A stretch of 51,096 nucleotides of DNA from Thermoleophilia bacterium (GTDB lineage Bacteria > Actinomycetota > Thermoleophilia > Gaiellales > JAICJC01). Each line of letters starts with the position of its first letter. Position 1 is the first letter of the stretch. Shown one piece after another: positions 7,315 through 15,023 of the stretch. The stretch lies in contig JAICKX010000009.1 of assembly GCA_025927685.1 (NCBI GenBank), positions 1 through 51,096 of the forward strand, read 5' to 3'. The translations under genes and the position numbers were made by a program. Below the pieces are notes generated by a model. It did not search any database. It saw only the letters and a list, made by a program, of their open reading frames with translations, and had not been told where the DNA came from.

Positions 7315-8312
7315 CGGGCGACCAGCAGCACGATGTAGGCGACCATCAGGAAGGTCCAGCCGGCGAGCGACACCACGTCGAGCATCCGCCGCCACGAGAG
7401 CGCGAGGCTCTCGCGGACGGTGGTGTCGATGGCGCCCAGGCTCTCGAGCTTGGCGCTGACCGCCGCCTTCCAGTCGTCGAGGTAGAGGTTGTCGACCACC
7501 AGCTGGTACACCCGGGCCGAGTACCAGTCGCCGATCAGGAGCAGCGACTGGTCGGTCTTCTCGAACTCCAGGAGCAGCTCCAGCCGCCGCTCGACGACGG
7601 TCTGGAGCGTGCGCGGGCCGCGCGGCGTGAACCGGCCGCGAACGCTTTCCACGTGCACGCGCAGCTGGGCGAGCGCCGCGTCGATCGCCCGGTCGAGCAT
7701 GCGCAGGCGCAGGAGCTGGTACTTGCCGATCTTCATCAGCTCGAGCTCGGACTGGAAGTCGCCATGCTCCGCGACGACGAGCGCGCCGACCCAGTCGACG
7801 ACCGTCAGGTCGTGCTCCGAGAATCGAGCCCGGGCCGAGAGCAGCTCCTCCACCTGCTGGGGGCTGGGCGGCTTTCGCAGGTTGCGGATGAGCCGCGCCA
7901 GCGCCGGCCCGCGCTCGGCCAGGAACGCCTCCGGCGTCGGCCGCGCCGCTCCGACGAGGACGGCCGTGTACTCCTCGCGCAGCTCCTGCTCCGCCGCGCC
8001 GTGCATCTGGATCAGCTGCTCCCGCAGCGCCGCCTCGATCGCGCCCTTCCGCTCGGCCGCGTCGTCGGCGAACGCATCCTCGAGCCGGTAGCGGCACTCT
8101 GCCGCCCAGACCTCGCCGTTCAGCACCTGGCAGCGCACGGCGACGGGCGTCCCCCCGACGTCGAGCCGCGTGTCGCCCGCCGACACGAGCTCGATGTGGG
8201 CGTCGAAGAAGTCGGGCGCGTCGCGGAGCTCGGGCGTCGGCTGCGTCAGGCCGGGCGGCTCGGCGCCCGCCGGCAGGAGCAGCAGGTGGCAGATCTCGAC
8301 GGTCTCCGGCAC
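7311..8312 (-). CDS. Tail-anchored membrane protein of unknown function
   Basis: A 333-residue, mostly helical protein that ends in one hydrophobic segment (SLAGWTFLMVAYIVLLVAR). The central region is rich in charged helices (RRLELLLEFEKTDQSLLLIGDWYSARVYQ), reminiscent of the membrane-distal helices of CorA- or RMND1/DUF155-type proteins, but I cannot assign a family. The GTG start at 8312 is 4 nt after the stop of the aldose epimerase gene, so it is probably the last gene of that operon. The C-terminal anchor predicts the body faces the cytoplasm. Confidence 0.72.
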   Translation of the reverse strand: MPETVEICHLLLLPAGAEPPGLTQPTPELRDAPDFFDAHIELVSAGDTRLDVGGTPVAVRCQVLNGEVWAAECRYRLEDAFADDAAERKGAIEAALREQLIQMHGAAEQELREEYTAVLVGAARPTPEAFLAERGPALARLIRNLRKPPSPQQVEELLSARARFSEHDLTVVDWVGALVVAEHGDFQSELELMKIGKYQLLRLRMLDRAIDAALAQLRVHVESVRGRFTPRGPRTLQTVVERRLELLLEFEKTDQSLLLIGDWYSARVYQLVVDNLYLDDWKAAVSAKLESLGAIDTTVRESLALSWRRMLDVVSLAGWTFLMVAYIVLLVAR

Positions 8313-8316
8313 CCGT

Positions 8317-9186
8317 TCACGTTACGCCGATCCGGAAGGCCGCGGTGTAGGCGTCGCCGGGCCGGACGCGGGTGAGCGAGTCGCCCGAGGCGAGCGCGTT
8401 CGTGGGGGCGGTCATCGGCTCGTAGCAGATGAACTCGCTGCCCTCGGGTGCGTACACCTGCGCGAAGGGGTAGCCCTCCAGGAACGTGACGGTGACGGTG
8501 CGTTCGGCGCCGCGGACGACGAACGACATGCCGTCGGCCACGTCGGCGAAGCCGTCGTCGAACGTGCGGTCGGCGAGCGGGCCGGGAGCGATCGCCGCCT
8601 GCTCCCGCTCGCCCGTCGGGATCTGACGCTCGTCGAGGACGAGCCGGGTCGGCGCCGGCACCTCGATCTCCACCGTCGATCGTGACTCGCCGGGCAGGCG
8701 CAGGTAGGGGTGGTAGCCGAACGTGATCGGCACCGGCTTCCGGCCGAGCGCCAAGAGCGTGGTGCGGATCTCGAGCTCGTCGTCCGTGAGTGACGCCTGC
8801 ACGCGGAGGCGGTGCGGGTAGGGGAACACCTCCAGGACGCCCGGGTGGTCGTCGGTCGTGAAGACGGTGTCGAGGCTCGAGGCGGTCTCGTGCTCGATCG
8901 TGAACGGGAGCGCGGAGGGGAGCACGCCGTGGATCGGCACGCCGCTGGAGTCGACGTGCAGGAGCGGCGAGGCCGCGACCGGCGCCGCCAGCCTGTTCGC
9001 CCAGGGGTGCAGGAGCGGGATGCCCATCGTCGAGCCGCGCTCCGCATAGGCGGCGAGCCCGCCGCGCTGCTCGAGCAGCTCCTCGCCGCCGTGGACGAGC
9101 GAGCAGCACACCATCCCGAGCGACGGGGCGAAGTTGGCCGCCATCCCGGGCGCGGTCAGCGTGCGGATGCCGATGCCGGCGTTCAT
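8317..9186 (-). CDS. Aldose 1-epimerase (mutarotase) family protein
   Basis: A 289-residue galactose-mutarotase-fold protein that likely interconverts sugar anomers. It has a NRLAAPVAASPLLHVDSSGVP region, HGVLPSALPF (first conserved His), and GYHPYLRLPG with the second catalytic-type His. The C-terminal acidic residue may be in FICYEPMTAPTNAL. The ATG at 9186 is preferred: an upstream GTG in the same frame lies inside the MITE-like element at 9191-9389, so the extension would be element-encoded. No good RBS is visible, and the insertion may have removed the native leader. The substrate sugar is unknown. Confidence 0.87.
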   Translation of the reverse strand: MNAGIGIRTLTAPGMAANFAPSLGMVCCSLVHGGEELLEQRGGLAAYAERGSTMGIPLLHPWANRLAAPVAASPLLHVDSSGVPIHGVLPSALPFTIEHETASSLDTVFTTDDHPGVLEVFPYPHRLRVQASLTDDELEIRTTLLALGRKPVPITFGYHPYLRLPGESRSTVEIEVPAPTRLVLDERQIPTGEREQAAIAPGPLADRTFDDGFADVADGMSFVVRGAERTVTVTFLEGYPFAQVYAPEGSEFICYEPMTAPTNALASGDSLTRVRPGDAYTAAFRIGVT

Positions 9187-9190
9187 CTGG

Positions 9191-9389
9191 ATGGTTGACT
9201 CCCAAACCACGGGATGTCCTGGGCGGCGAGAAGCGAGCAGCGCAAGGACGCAGGGAGGGCCAATATCGGCTCGAGATATTGGCCCGACCGAGGACGCAGC
9301 GATGCGACGGTTCGCAGCCGCAGCCCCACCAGCGTGGAAACCACCCCCGAGAGGTGCGTCCAGGCGCCGGTGGATTGGGAGTCACCCAT
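9191..9389. mobile_element. MITE-like non-coding element, copy 1 of a dispersed repeat
   Basis: A 199-bp segment bounded by 20-bp terminal inverted repeats matching at 18 of 20 positions: ATGGTTGACTCCCAAACCAC at 9191-9210 and its near-complement at 9370-9389. The middle holds an 11-bp perfect stem (GGGCCAATATC, loop GGCTCGA, GATATTGGCCC). No transposase is encoded. On the minus strand the core reads TGCGTCCTCGGTCGGGCCAA, then the stem, then CCTCCCTGCGTCC, which aligns with the repeat at 31321-31460. CATCTG flanks both ends (9184-9189, 9387-9392) and could be a target duplication. It separates the VOC and epimerase genes and supplies the last codons of the former. Confidence 0.72.
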
Positions 9390-9831
9390 CTGCACTTGGC
9401 AGCTGCACCAGCTCGACCGTGACGCCGTCCGGGTCGACGGTGTAGACGACCCGGCTTCCGTCCCAGCGCGGCCCGGAGTCGGTCAGGGTGACCGGCTGCG
9501 AGCGCAGCGTGACGCCGGCCCGCTCGAGCCGCTCGCAGGTGGCGTCGATGTCGTCGACCGAGATGGCGACGTGGCATGCGCCCGGGTCGCTGGTGCGCTG
9601 GGCCAGCCGCTCACCGCCGCCGGCGGTGTACTGGATCAGCTCGAGCAGGCGGCCGTCGGGCAGGTCGAGGTCGGCGATCGAGCAGCGGGCGCCGGGGATG
9701 CCGGTCACGTCCTCGGCCGGCACGTCGACGGCCCGGGCCTCGATGTGGAGGCCGAGCAGGTCACGGTAGAAGGCGAGCGAACGGTCGAGGTCGGAGACGG
9801 TGATGCCGACGTGGTGGAGGCCGCCGATCAC
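9382..9831 (-). CDS. VOC (glyoxalase/methylmalonyl-CoA epimerase-like) protein
   Basis: A 149-residue vicinal-oxygen-chelate protein with two beta-alpha-beta-beta-beta modules. The four metal-ligand positions are present: His in GGLHHVGITV, Glu in RLLELIQY, His in ACHVAISV, and Glu near the C terminus in VTVELVQL. That pattern fits an epimerase, lyase or small dioxygenase; the substrate is unknown. The GTG start overlaps the stop of the PLP decarboxylase gene (GTGA). The last residues and the stop codon lie inside the right inverted repeat of the MITE-like element, so the C terminus has been altered by insertion, though after the last conserved Glu. Confidence 0.85.
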   Translation of the reverse strand: MIGGLHHVGITVSDLDRSLAFYRDLLGLHIEARAVDVPAEDVTGIPGARCSIADLDLPDGRLLELIQYTAGGGERLAQRTSDPGACHVAISVDDIDATCERLERAGVTLRSQPVTLTDSGPRWDGSRVVYTVDPDGVTVELVQLPSADG

Positions 9832-11189
9832 GCGAGCCGCTCCGGGACGATGTCGCGCGCGAACACATCCTCGACCGTCTCCGGCCGCTTGATCCACTCG
9901 GCGCTCGACCCCGACACGAGCACGGTGCCGGGCCTCGGGAGGCCGTTGAAGTTCGAGGCGCACGCGTCCTGGTATGCCCCGTTGTCCAGGAAGGCAAGCA
10001 CGTCGCCGGGCTCGAGCGCCGGCAGGCGCGCGTCGGGCACGAGCAGGTCGAAGCCGCACGACATGCCGACGACGTCCGCCGTCTGGGCCTCCGGGGCGTC
10101 GGCGCGCGCTGCGGCGATCACCTGGAAGTGGGCGTGCTCGATCAGGAGGTCGGCCATGAACATCTCGGTCGTGTCGGTCTCGACCCAGCGCATCGGCACC
10201 GGCGCGGTCTGCTCCTTCAGGTGGCGGACGGTCGCGAGCTGGATGCCGGTGTCGGCGTAGAGGGAGCGGCCCGGCTCGGCCTCCAGGCGGATCCCGGCCG
10301 GGTCGATGCCGGCGGCGTGGAGGCCGTGGCGAAGGCCGGACGCGAGCGCGGCGGCGATGTCCTCGATCGGCGGCGCGGGCTCGTTCCGGATCGGGTCGCG
10401 CGGCGCCGGGTAGCCGCCGCCGACGTCGAGCTCGGAGGGGCGCCAGCCGTCGAGCCCGGCGCAGAGGCGGCCGACTGCGGCGGCGAAGCTCCCGGCCATC
10501 CCGCGCCACACCTCGGCGTCGGCGCGGTGGCGGCCGAGGTGGGCCATGAGGCCGACGAGCTCGACGCCGGGCGTCGCGAGTGCGCGGCGCGCCACGTCGC
10601 CCGCCCGCTCCAGCGGGATGCCCGGCTTGTAGCGGTGGGCGCCGGCGCGGACGGTGACCGACGGGTCGAAGTCCGACGGCATGTCGAGCCCGTCGTAGTC
10701 GGGGCGCAGCCTGAGGCGGATGCGGGCGGTGCGGCCGGTCGCCTGCGCCGCGGAGGCGACGAGGTCGAGCTCGGCGGCGCTGTCGAGCGTGACCCGCGCG
10801 CCGGCCTCGACCGCCCTGATCACGAGCGCGGCGTCCTTCACCGAGCCGTTCACCGAGATGCGCGCCGGCTCGATGCCGGACGCGAGCGCCGCGTGCAGCT
10901 CACCCGGCCCGAACGTGTCGCAGCCGAGCCCCTCGGCGTTCAGAATCCGGCGGAGGGCGAGCGAGAGATTGGCCTTGAGCGAGGGGAGCAGCGCGACCTC
11001 CGCCTCCGGCCAATTGGCCGCGAAGGCAGCGCCGATGCGGCGCGCGTTGCGGCGCAGCTGATCCTCCGAGACGACGTAGACGGGCGTCCCGAACCGCCGC
11101 GCCAGCTCGACGGCGTCGCACTCCTCCATCCAGAGGCGTCCGTCGCGGATCGTGAGGCAGTCGTCGATGCGGGTCGCGGTGGCGGGCAT
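9828..11189 (-). CDS. Fold-type III PLP decarboxylase (diaminopimelate/ornithine decarboxylase family)
   Basis: A 453-residue alanine-racemase-fold decarboxylase. The PLP lysine is in LLPSLKANLS (~residue 73; canonical YAxKAN), with GCDTFGPGEL following, a glycine loop in LDVGGGYPAP, and EAEPGRSLYADTG for phosphate binding. The C-terminal active-site Cys is in GMSCGFDLL and the tyrosine in NGAYQ. HLGRH replaces the common HIGSQ. These divergences argue against housekeeping LysA; it may act on another amino acid. The ATG at 11189 has a TAAACT -10 box 7 nt upstream that includes the stop codon of the kinase gene, so it may have its own leaderless promoter within the operon. Confidence 0.88.
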   Translation of the reverse strand: MPATATRIDDCLTIRDGRLWMEECDAVELARRFGTPVYVVSEDQLRRNARRIGAAFAANWPEAEVALLPSLKANLSLALRRILNAEGLGCDTFGPGELHAALASGIEPARISVNGSVKDAALVIRAVEAGARVTLDSAAELDLVASAAQATGRTARIRLRLRPDYDGLDMPSDFDPSVTVRAGAHRYKPGIPLERAGDVARRALATPGVELVGLMAHLGRHRADAEVWRGMAGSFAAAVGRLCAGLDGWRPSELDVGGGYPAPRDPIRNEPAPPIEDIAAALASGLRHGLHAAGIDPAGIRLEAEPGRSLYADTGIQLATVRHLKEQTAPVPMRWVETDTTEMFMADLLIEHAHFQVIAAARADAPEAQTADVVGMSCGFDLLVPDARLPALEPGDVLAFLDNGAYQDACASNFNGLPRPGTVLVSGSSAEWIKRPETVEDVFARDIVPERLA

Positions 11190-11196
11190 CGCGGCC

Positions 11197-11202
11197 AGTT
11201 TA
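11197..11202 (-). promoter_or_regulatory. -10 box of a leaderless promoter inside an operon
   Basis: TAAACT on the minus strand overlaps the TAA stop of the kinase gene and stands 7 nt before the decarboxylase ATG. No RBS is visible. Confidence 0.5.
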
Positions 11203-12006
11203 TGGGGTGGGGGGCCACGCGCCTAGGTGTCCGCAGGCCGCCGCCGCGGCGTGCGCGGCTCGTTCCAATGCGGCTCGCGGTGCCGCGTCACCGAGGAACC
11301 CCCGGATCACGCCTGCGATGAGCGCGTCGCCGGCGCCGAGCGTGTCGACGATTCGGGCTGGGACCGCCCGCTGCTCGACGACGATGCCGCCGGTAAGCAT
11401 GAGGCACCCCTCCTTCCCCCGGCTCACGACGGCCGCCCGCGCGCCACGACCAACCGCGTCGCGCGCCAGATCCGCCGCCTCGGCTGCGCTCGACCCCGGC
11501 GCCGACAGGAACGCCACCGCCAGCAACGGCGCCAGCTCGTGCAGCCGCTCCGTACGCGGCGGGTCGTAGACATCGTAGGAGACCGGCACGCCCGCCCCTG
11601 CGACGGCCTCCAGCGCGTCGACGATGTCCGCCGGGCCGGTCGCGTGCACCCATGCCCGGGTCTTCAAGAACTCGACCGCCTCGTCGGACGGCCGGAAGGT
11701 CGCGCTCACGCCGAGCTCCTCCGACTCGAAGGCGCGGTCGCCGTCGGGCGTGACCGTGATCGTCGTCAGTCCGGTCCGCCCCGGCACCACCGCCACGTGC
11801 CGCGTGTCGATCCCGTGCTCGGCCGCCCGAGCGAGCAGGAAGCGGCCCTCGTCGTCCTCGCCGACCGCGCCGGCGTGGGCGGTCGGGAGGCCGGCGGCGG
11901 CGAGCCCGGCCGCGACGGTCAGGGCGTTGCCGCCCGGCGTGTCCAGGCCGATGGGCGGCAGGTACCGGTCGACGCAGCTCTCGCCGATCGTCGCCGGTCC
12001 GCTCAC
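11200..12006 (-). CDS. PfkB-family carbohydrate or nucleoside kinase
   Basis: A 268-residue ribokinase-fold protein, short for the family (usually ~300) and near the size of fructoselysine 6-kinases. The first signature is GLDTPGGNALTVAAGLAAAG (~residues 18-37). The second, with the catalytic Asp and anion hole, is DTLGAGDALIAGVIRG (~residues 220-235). The substrate cannot be read from sequence. It heads the minus-strand operon with the PLP decarboxylase 10 nt downstream, then VOC and sugar epimerase genes, which suggests a sugar or amino-sugar adduct. The GTG start at 12006 is 7 nt from a CACAAT sequence that may be a weak -10. Confidence 0.88.
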   Translation of the reverse strand: MSGPATIGESCVDRYLPPIGLDTPGGNALTVAAGLAAAGLPTAHAGAVGEDDEGRFLLARAAEHGIDTRHVAVVPGRTGLTTITVTPDGDRAFESEELGVSATFRPSDEAVEFLKTRAWVHATGPADIVDALEAVAGAGVPVSYDVYDPPRTERLHELAPLLAVAFLSAPGSSAAEAADLARDAVGRGARAAVVSRGKEGCLMLTGGIVVEQRAVPARIVDTLGAGDALIAGVIRGFLGDAAPRAALERAAHAAAAACGHLGAWPPTP

Positions 12007-12051
12007 GGAGCCGATTGTGCCGGATCGAGCCCGTCCCGGTGAGCCAGACCA

Positions 12052-12080
12052 TTGACACGGCGGCTCGTGCGGACTATTGC
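12052..12080 (+). promoter_or_regulatory. Sigma-70-type promoter for the secreted protein gene
   Basis: A perfect -35 TTGACA (12052-12057), a 17-bp spacer and TATTGC (12075-12080). It is one of the best consensus promoters in the window and gives a leader of about 30 nt before the RBS. Confidence 0.65.
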
Positions 12081-12116
12081 TTCCCCGTTTCGTCCACCGC
12101 GTACGAGGGGGCAACG

Positions 12117-13790
12117 ATGCGGAGGTTCCTGGTTGCCGGCGCCGCGCCAGCACGGCGGTCCGGTCGGTTTCTCGTGCTCGCCGCGGTCGTCGCGGCGGCG
12201 CTCGGCGCCGCGCCGGCGGCATCGGCCAGCGGCGGGGTCGCACCCCACGCCACCGGGTTGCTCGACTGCAACGGGCTGAGCCCATCGCAGACGCCGGCCC
12301 GGGTCTCGCTCGCGTGCAGCGACCCGCGCTCGATCTACGAGGGGCACTCGACGCATTTCTACGACAACGGCCAGTACATCGGCCACGACGAGCCGATCAT
12401 CCGCTTCCTGTCGAAGCGGCCCGGCTCGGGCAACGACATCACCTGGATCGAGCGGCTGCCGCACGATCCCAAGGCGCTGCCGACGGTGAACGAGCCGGGC
12501 AACGACGTGACCCACTGGTTCGAGCTCTCGATCGCGCCGTGGTTCTCGATGGCGCTCTGCAACGCCAAGTCGTATCCGCTCAACCCCTGCAAGCCGCGCA
12601 GCGACTCGAACGCGCCGCGGCATCCGCCGACCTTCGACCGCGGCGGAGGCGGCAGCTCGTTCCTCGAGATGCAGTTCTACGCGCCGGGCTTCGCCCCGTT
12701 CGCCGACAACATCTCCTGCGACAACACCCACTGGTGCGCGTCGCTTCACATCAACGACCTCGAGTGCACCATCGGCTTCCAGAGCTGCAACAACAACTGC
12801 ATCGAGCCGACGAACTTCGCGTTCATCCAGACCAACGGCGTGCCGACCGGGCCGCCGAGCCCGCAGCTCGCGAACGCCGCGACGGTCACCCCGAACGCAC
12901 ACACGCTGCTCATGAACCCGGGCGACCGGCTCAGGATCCACATCTGGGACGCCCGGCTTCCGGGAGGTGGTCACGCGCTCGAAACGTCGATCCACGACCT
13001 CACGACGGGCCAGAGCGGCTTCATGATCGCGTCGGCGAAGAACGGGTTCATGGCGACGTCGATCAAGGACTGCTCCGGGACGCCGTTCAACTACCAGCCG
13101 GAGTACTCGACCGCGAAGAAGGCGAACATCATCCCGTGGGCGGCGCTCGAGACCAACATCTCGACCCAGTTCGAGATCGGCCACTTCGAGCCGTGCACGA
13201 AGGTGCTGCACCCGATGCCGCTCACCCTCGGCACGTTCCACGACACCTTCTGGCAGGACTGCGTGAGCCCGTACGAGGCGACCACGGATCCGGACGGCAA
13301 GCCGAACCCGGAGCTGAGCGATGCGCCCTGCTATCCCAAGGGGTTCACGCACGGCGGGCAGGCGCCGCCCAACATGGTGGCGGGCTGCATCCAGACGATC
13401 GCCCAGAACGGCGACCTCGACTACGACGGCACGTCCTACTGGCCCAACTGGCCGAGCAGCGTGAAGCCCAACAAGTGGCCGTCGCCGTTCCTCCAGCTCG
13501 CGCCGCAGACGCGCGGCCACAGCTACCCGCGGATCCAGTTCCAGACGAACGCGCCGGCGAGCGAAGCGAGCTGCCGGCCGACCGGCGCCGGGTGCGCGGT
13601 GCCGCCTCCGGCAGGCCCGGGCAAGTTCTACCCGTGGTGGACGCAGGCCCGCGTGAAGGGCGAATGCGTCTGGGAGTTCGGGATGATGCGGAACGGCAAC
13701 ACGTTCGGGCGGACGGCGCAGTACGGCCAGCCGTCGGCGTACTTCTTCGGCAACCTGGAGGGCCCGATCCGGCCGAACCCGAGCTGCTGA
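12117..13790 (+). CDS. Large cysteine-rich secreted protein of unknown function
   Basis: A 557-residue protein with an N-terminal export signal (basic MRRFLVAGAAPARRSGR, hydrophobic core FLVLAAVVAAALGAAP, Ala-rich cleavage region before SGGVAPHATG). The mature part has about 18 cysteines, an even number consistent with disulfides after export, with a dense cluster in FQSCNNNC. It is rich in Asn, Pro and Trp and has no membrane helix. I do not recognise the family and no catalytic motif is evident. The ATG at 12117 has a GAGGGG RBS, and a strong promoter lies upstream. A perfect 10-bp hairpin terminates it, so it is a single-gene unit. Confidence 0.82.
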   Translation: MRRFLVAGAAPARRSGRFLVLAAVVAAALGAAPAASASGGVAPHATGLLDCNGLSPSQTPARVSLACSDPRSIYEGHSTHFYDNGQYIGHDEPIIRFLSKRPGSGNDITWIERLPHDPKALPTVNEPGNDVTHWFELSIAPWFSMALCNAKSYPLNPCKPRSDSNAPRHPPTFDRGGGGSSFLEMQFYAPGFAPFADNISCDNTHWCASLHINDLECTIGFQSCNNNCIEPTNFAFIQTNGVPTGPPSPQLANAATVTPNAHTLLMNPGDRLRIHIWDARLPGGGHALETSIHDLTTGQSGFMIASAKNGFMATSIKDCSGTPFNYQPEYSTAKKANIIPWAALETNISTQFEIGHFEPCTKVLHPMPLTLGTFHDTFWQDCVSPYEATTDPDGKPNPELSDAPCYPKGFTHGGQAPPNMVAGCIQTIAQNGDLDYDGTSYWPNWPSSVKPNKWPSPFLQLAPQTRGHSYPRIQFQTNAPASEASCRPTGAGCAVPPPAGPGKFYPWWTQARVKGECVWEFGMMRNGNTFGRTAQYGQPSAYFFGNLEGPIRPNPSC

Positions 13791-13805
13791 GCTGACCCAC
13801 CGCCT

Positions 13806-13830
13806 CCCACCGGGGCGTGGCCCCGGTGGG
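13806..13830 (+). terminator. Strong hairpin terminator after the secreted protein gene
   Basis: CCCACCGGGG-CGTGG-CCCCGGTGGG: a perfect 10-bp stem with a 5-nt loop, 15 nt after the stop codon. No U tract. Confidence 0.75.
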
Positions 13831-13837
13831 GGGTGGG

Positions 13838-13843
13838 TAGGGT
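13838..13843 (+). promoter_or_regulatory. -10 box of a leaderless promoter
   Basis: TAGGGT stands 7 nt before the ATG at 13851. No RBS lies between. Confidence 0.5.
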
Positions 13844-13850
13844 TGGCGCC

Positions 13851-15023
13851 ATGCGGCGCACGTTCGTTTTGATGTACGCGCTCGTCTTCCTGGACGAGGT
13901 CGCGCTGCTCGGGCTCGTGCCGCTGCTCCCGGGCTACACGCGCGTCTACGACCTCTCGACCGCCGAGGCGGGGGCGCTGCTCTCGGCGGCGCCGCTGGCG
14001 ATCGTCGTCGCCTCGATCCCGGCGGGACGGCTGTCCGACGGGCTCGGCGCACGCCGGGTGACGCTCGCGGCCGGCGGCCTGATCGTCGTCTCGACCGCGG
14101 GGATGGCGGCGGCCAACGGCTTTGCCGCCCTGTTCGCCGCGCGGGCCGCGTTCGGGCTCGCCTCGGGGACGATCTGGTCGGCCGGCCTGGCCTGGATCGG
14201 CGATTCCGCTCCAGCGCACCGGCGGTCGGCCGCGCTCGGCACCGTCATCACCACGGCCGGCGTCGGCGGGATGGCCGGGCCGGTCTTCTGCGGCTACCTG
14301 GCCGACAACGTCGGCCGCGGCGCCCCGTGGGCGGTCCTGAGCGGCGCCACAGTGTTGGTCGTCCTCGCGCTCCTCGTCGCGAACCCGGGCAGGAGCGTCG
14401 CCCACGAGCACCTGCCGCTCCGGCTCGTCGCCGACAAGATGCGGCGCGAGCCGCTGCTCGCCGGGGCGATCGCGATCATGCTGCTCGGCGGCGTCGGCGA
14501 CGGCATCGCCAACCTGATCGCGCCGCTCCAGCTCTCCGACAACGGGCTCACCGAGGGACGGATCGGCCTCTGGTTCTCGGCGGGCGCGGCGCTCTTCATC
14601 GTCGTCAGCGCCCTCACGACCCGGATGGGCGAGCGGGCGGTGTCGCTCCGGGCCGCCGCGCTGTTCGCCGCGCTCCAGGCGGCCGTGCTCGTACCGGTGC
14701 TCCTGAGCTCGGAGACGGCGGTCGTCGTCTTCATGGTGCTCGCCCGGTTCGCGGTCGCCGCCCTCCCGTACACGATCGGCTACCCGCTGGCCGCGGTCGG
14801 CTCCGCCCGGCTCGGCCTCGGCACCGGCACCGTGAACGGCCTGCTCGGCCTCCTGTGGGGCATCGGCGGCTTCGCCGCCCCGCCCGTGGCCGGGGTCATC
14901 GCCGATGCCGTCGGCGACCGCGCCGCCTACGCTCTCCTCGTCGGCTTCTGCCTCGTCATGGCCGGCTGGCTCCTGCGCTCGGCCCAGCGCGGCGCGATGC
15001 CCGCGGCGGCGCCCGCCTCGTGA
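13851..15023 (+). CDS. MFS transporter (12-helix)
   Basis: A 390-residue major facilitator with about 12 hydrophobic segments. The motif-A-like loop between helices 2 and 3 reads AGRLSDGLGARRVTLAAG, and AWIGDSAPAHRRSAALG fits the helix 4-5 loop. It may import or export a small molecule; the overlap with glycerol kinase (GTGA) suggests a polyol or sugar, but this is inference. The ATG at 13851 was chosen over an in-frame ATG at 13833 because of the TAGGGT box at leaderless spacing. The upstream codons add nothing recognisable. Confidence 0.88.
   Translation: MRRTFVLMYALVFLDEVALLGLVPLLPGYTRVYDLSTAEAGALLSAAPLAIVVASIPAGRLSDGLGARRVTLAAGGLIVVSTAGMAAANGFAALFAARAAFGLASGTIWSAGLAWIGDSAPAHRRSAALGTVITTAGVGGMAGPVFCGYLADNVGRGAPWAVLSGATVLVVLALLVANPGRSVAHEHLPLRLVADKMRREPLLAGAIAIMLLGGVGDGIANLIAPLQLSDNGLTEGRIGLWFSAGAALFIVVSALTTRMGERAVSLRAAALFAALQAAVLVPVLLSSETAVVVFMVLARFAVAALPYTIGYPLAAVGSARLGLGTGTVNGLLGLLWGIGGFAAPPVAGVIADAVGDRAAYALLVGFCLVMAGWLLRSAQRGAMPAAAPAS

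Noticed and set aside
10990-11020. GGCCAATTGGCC palindrome within the PLP decarboxylase gene
   Set aside because: It lies inside a well-conserved coding region and lacks the flanks of the CCAATA-stem repeat family, so it is most likely chance.
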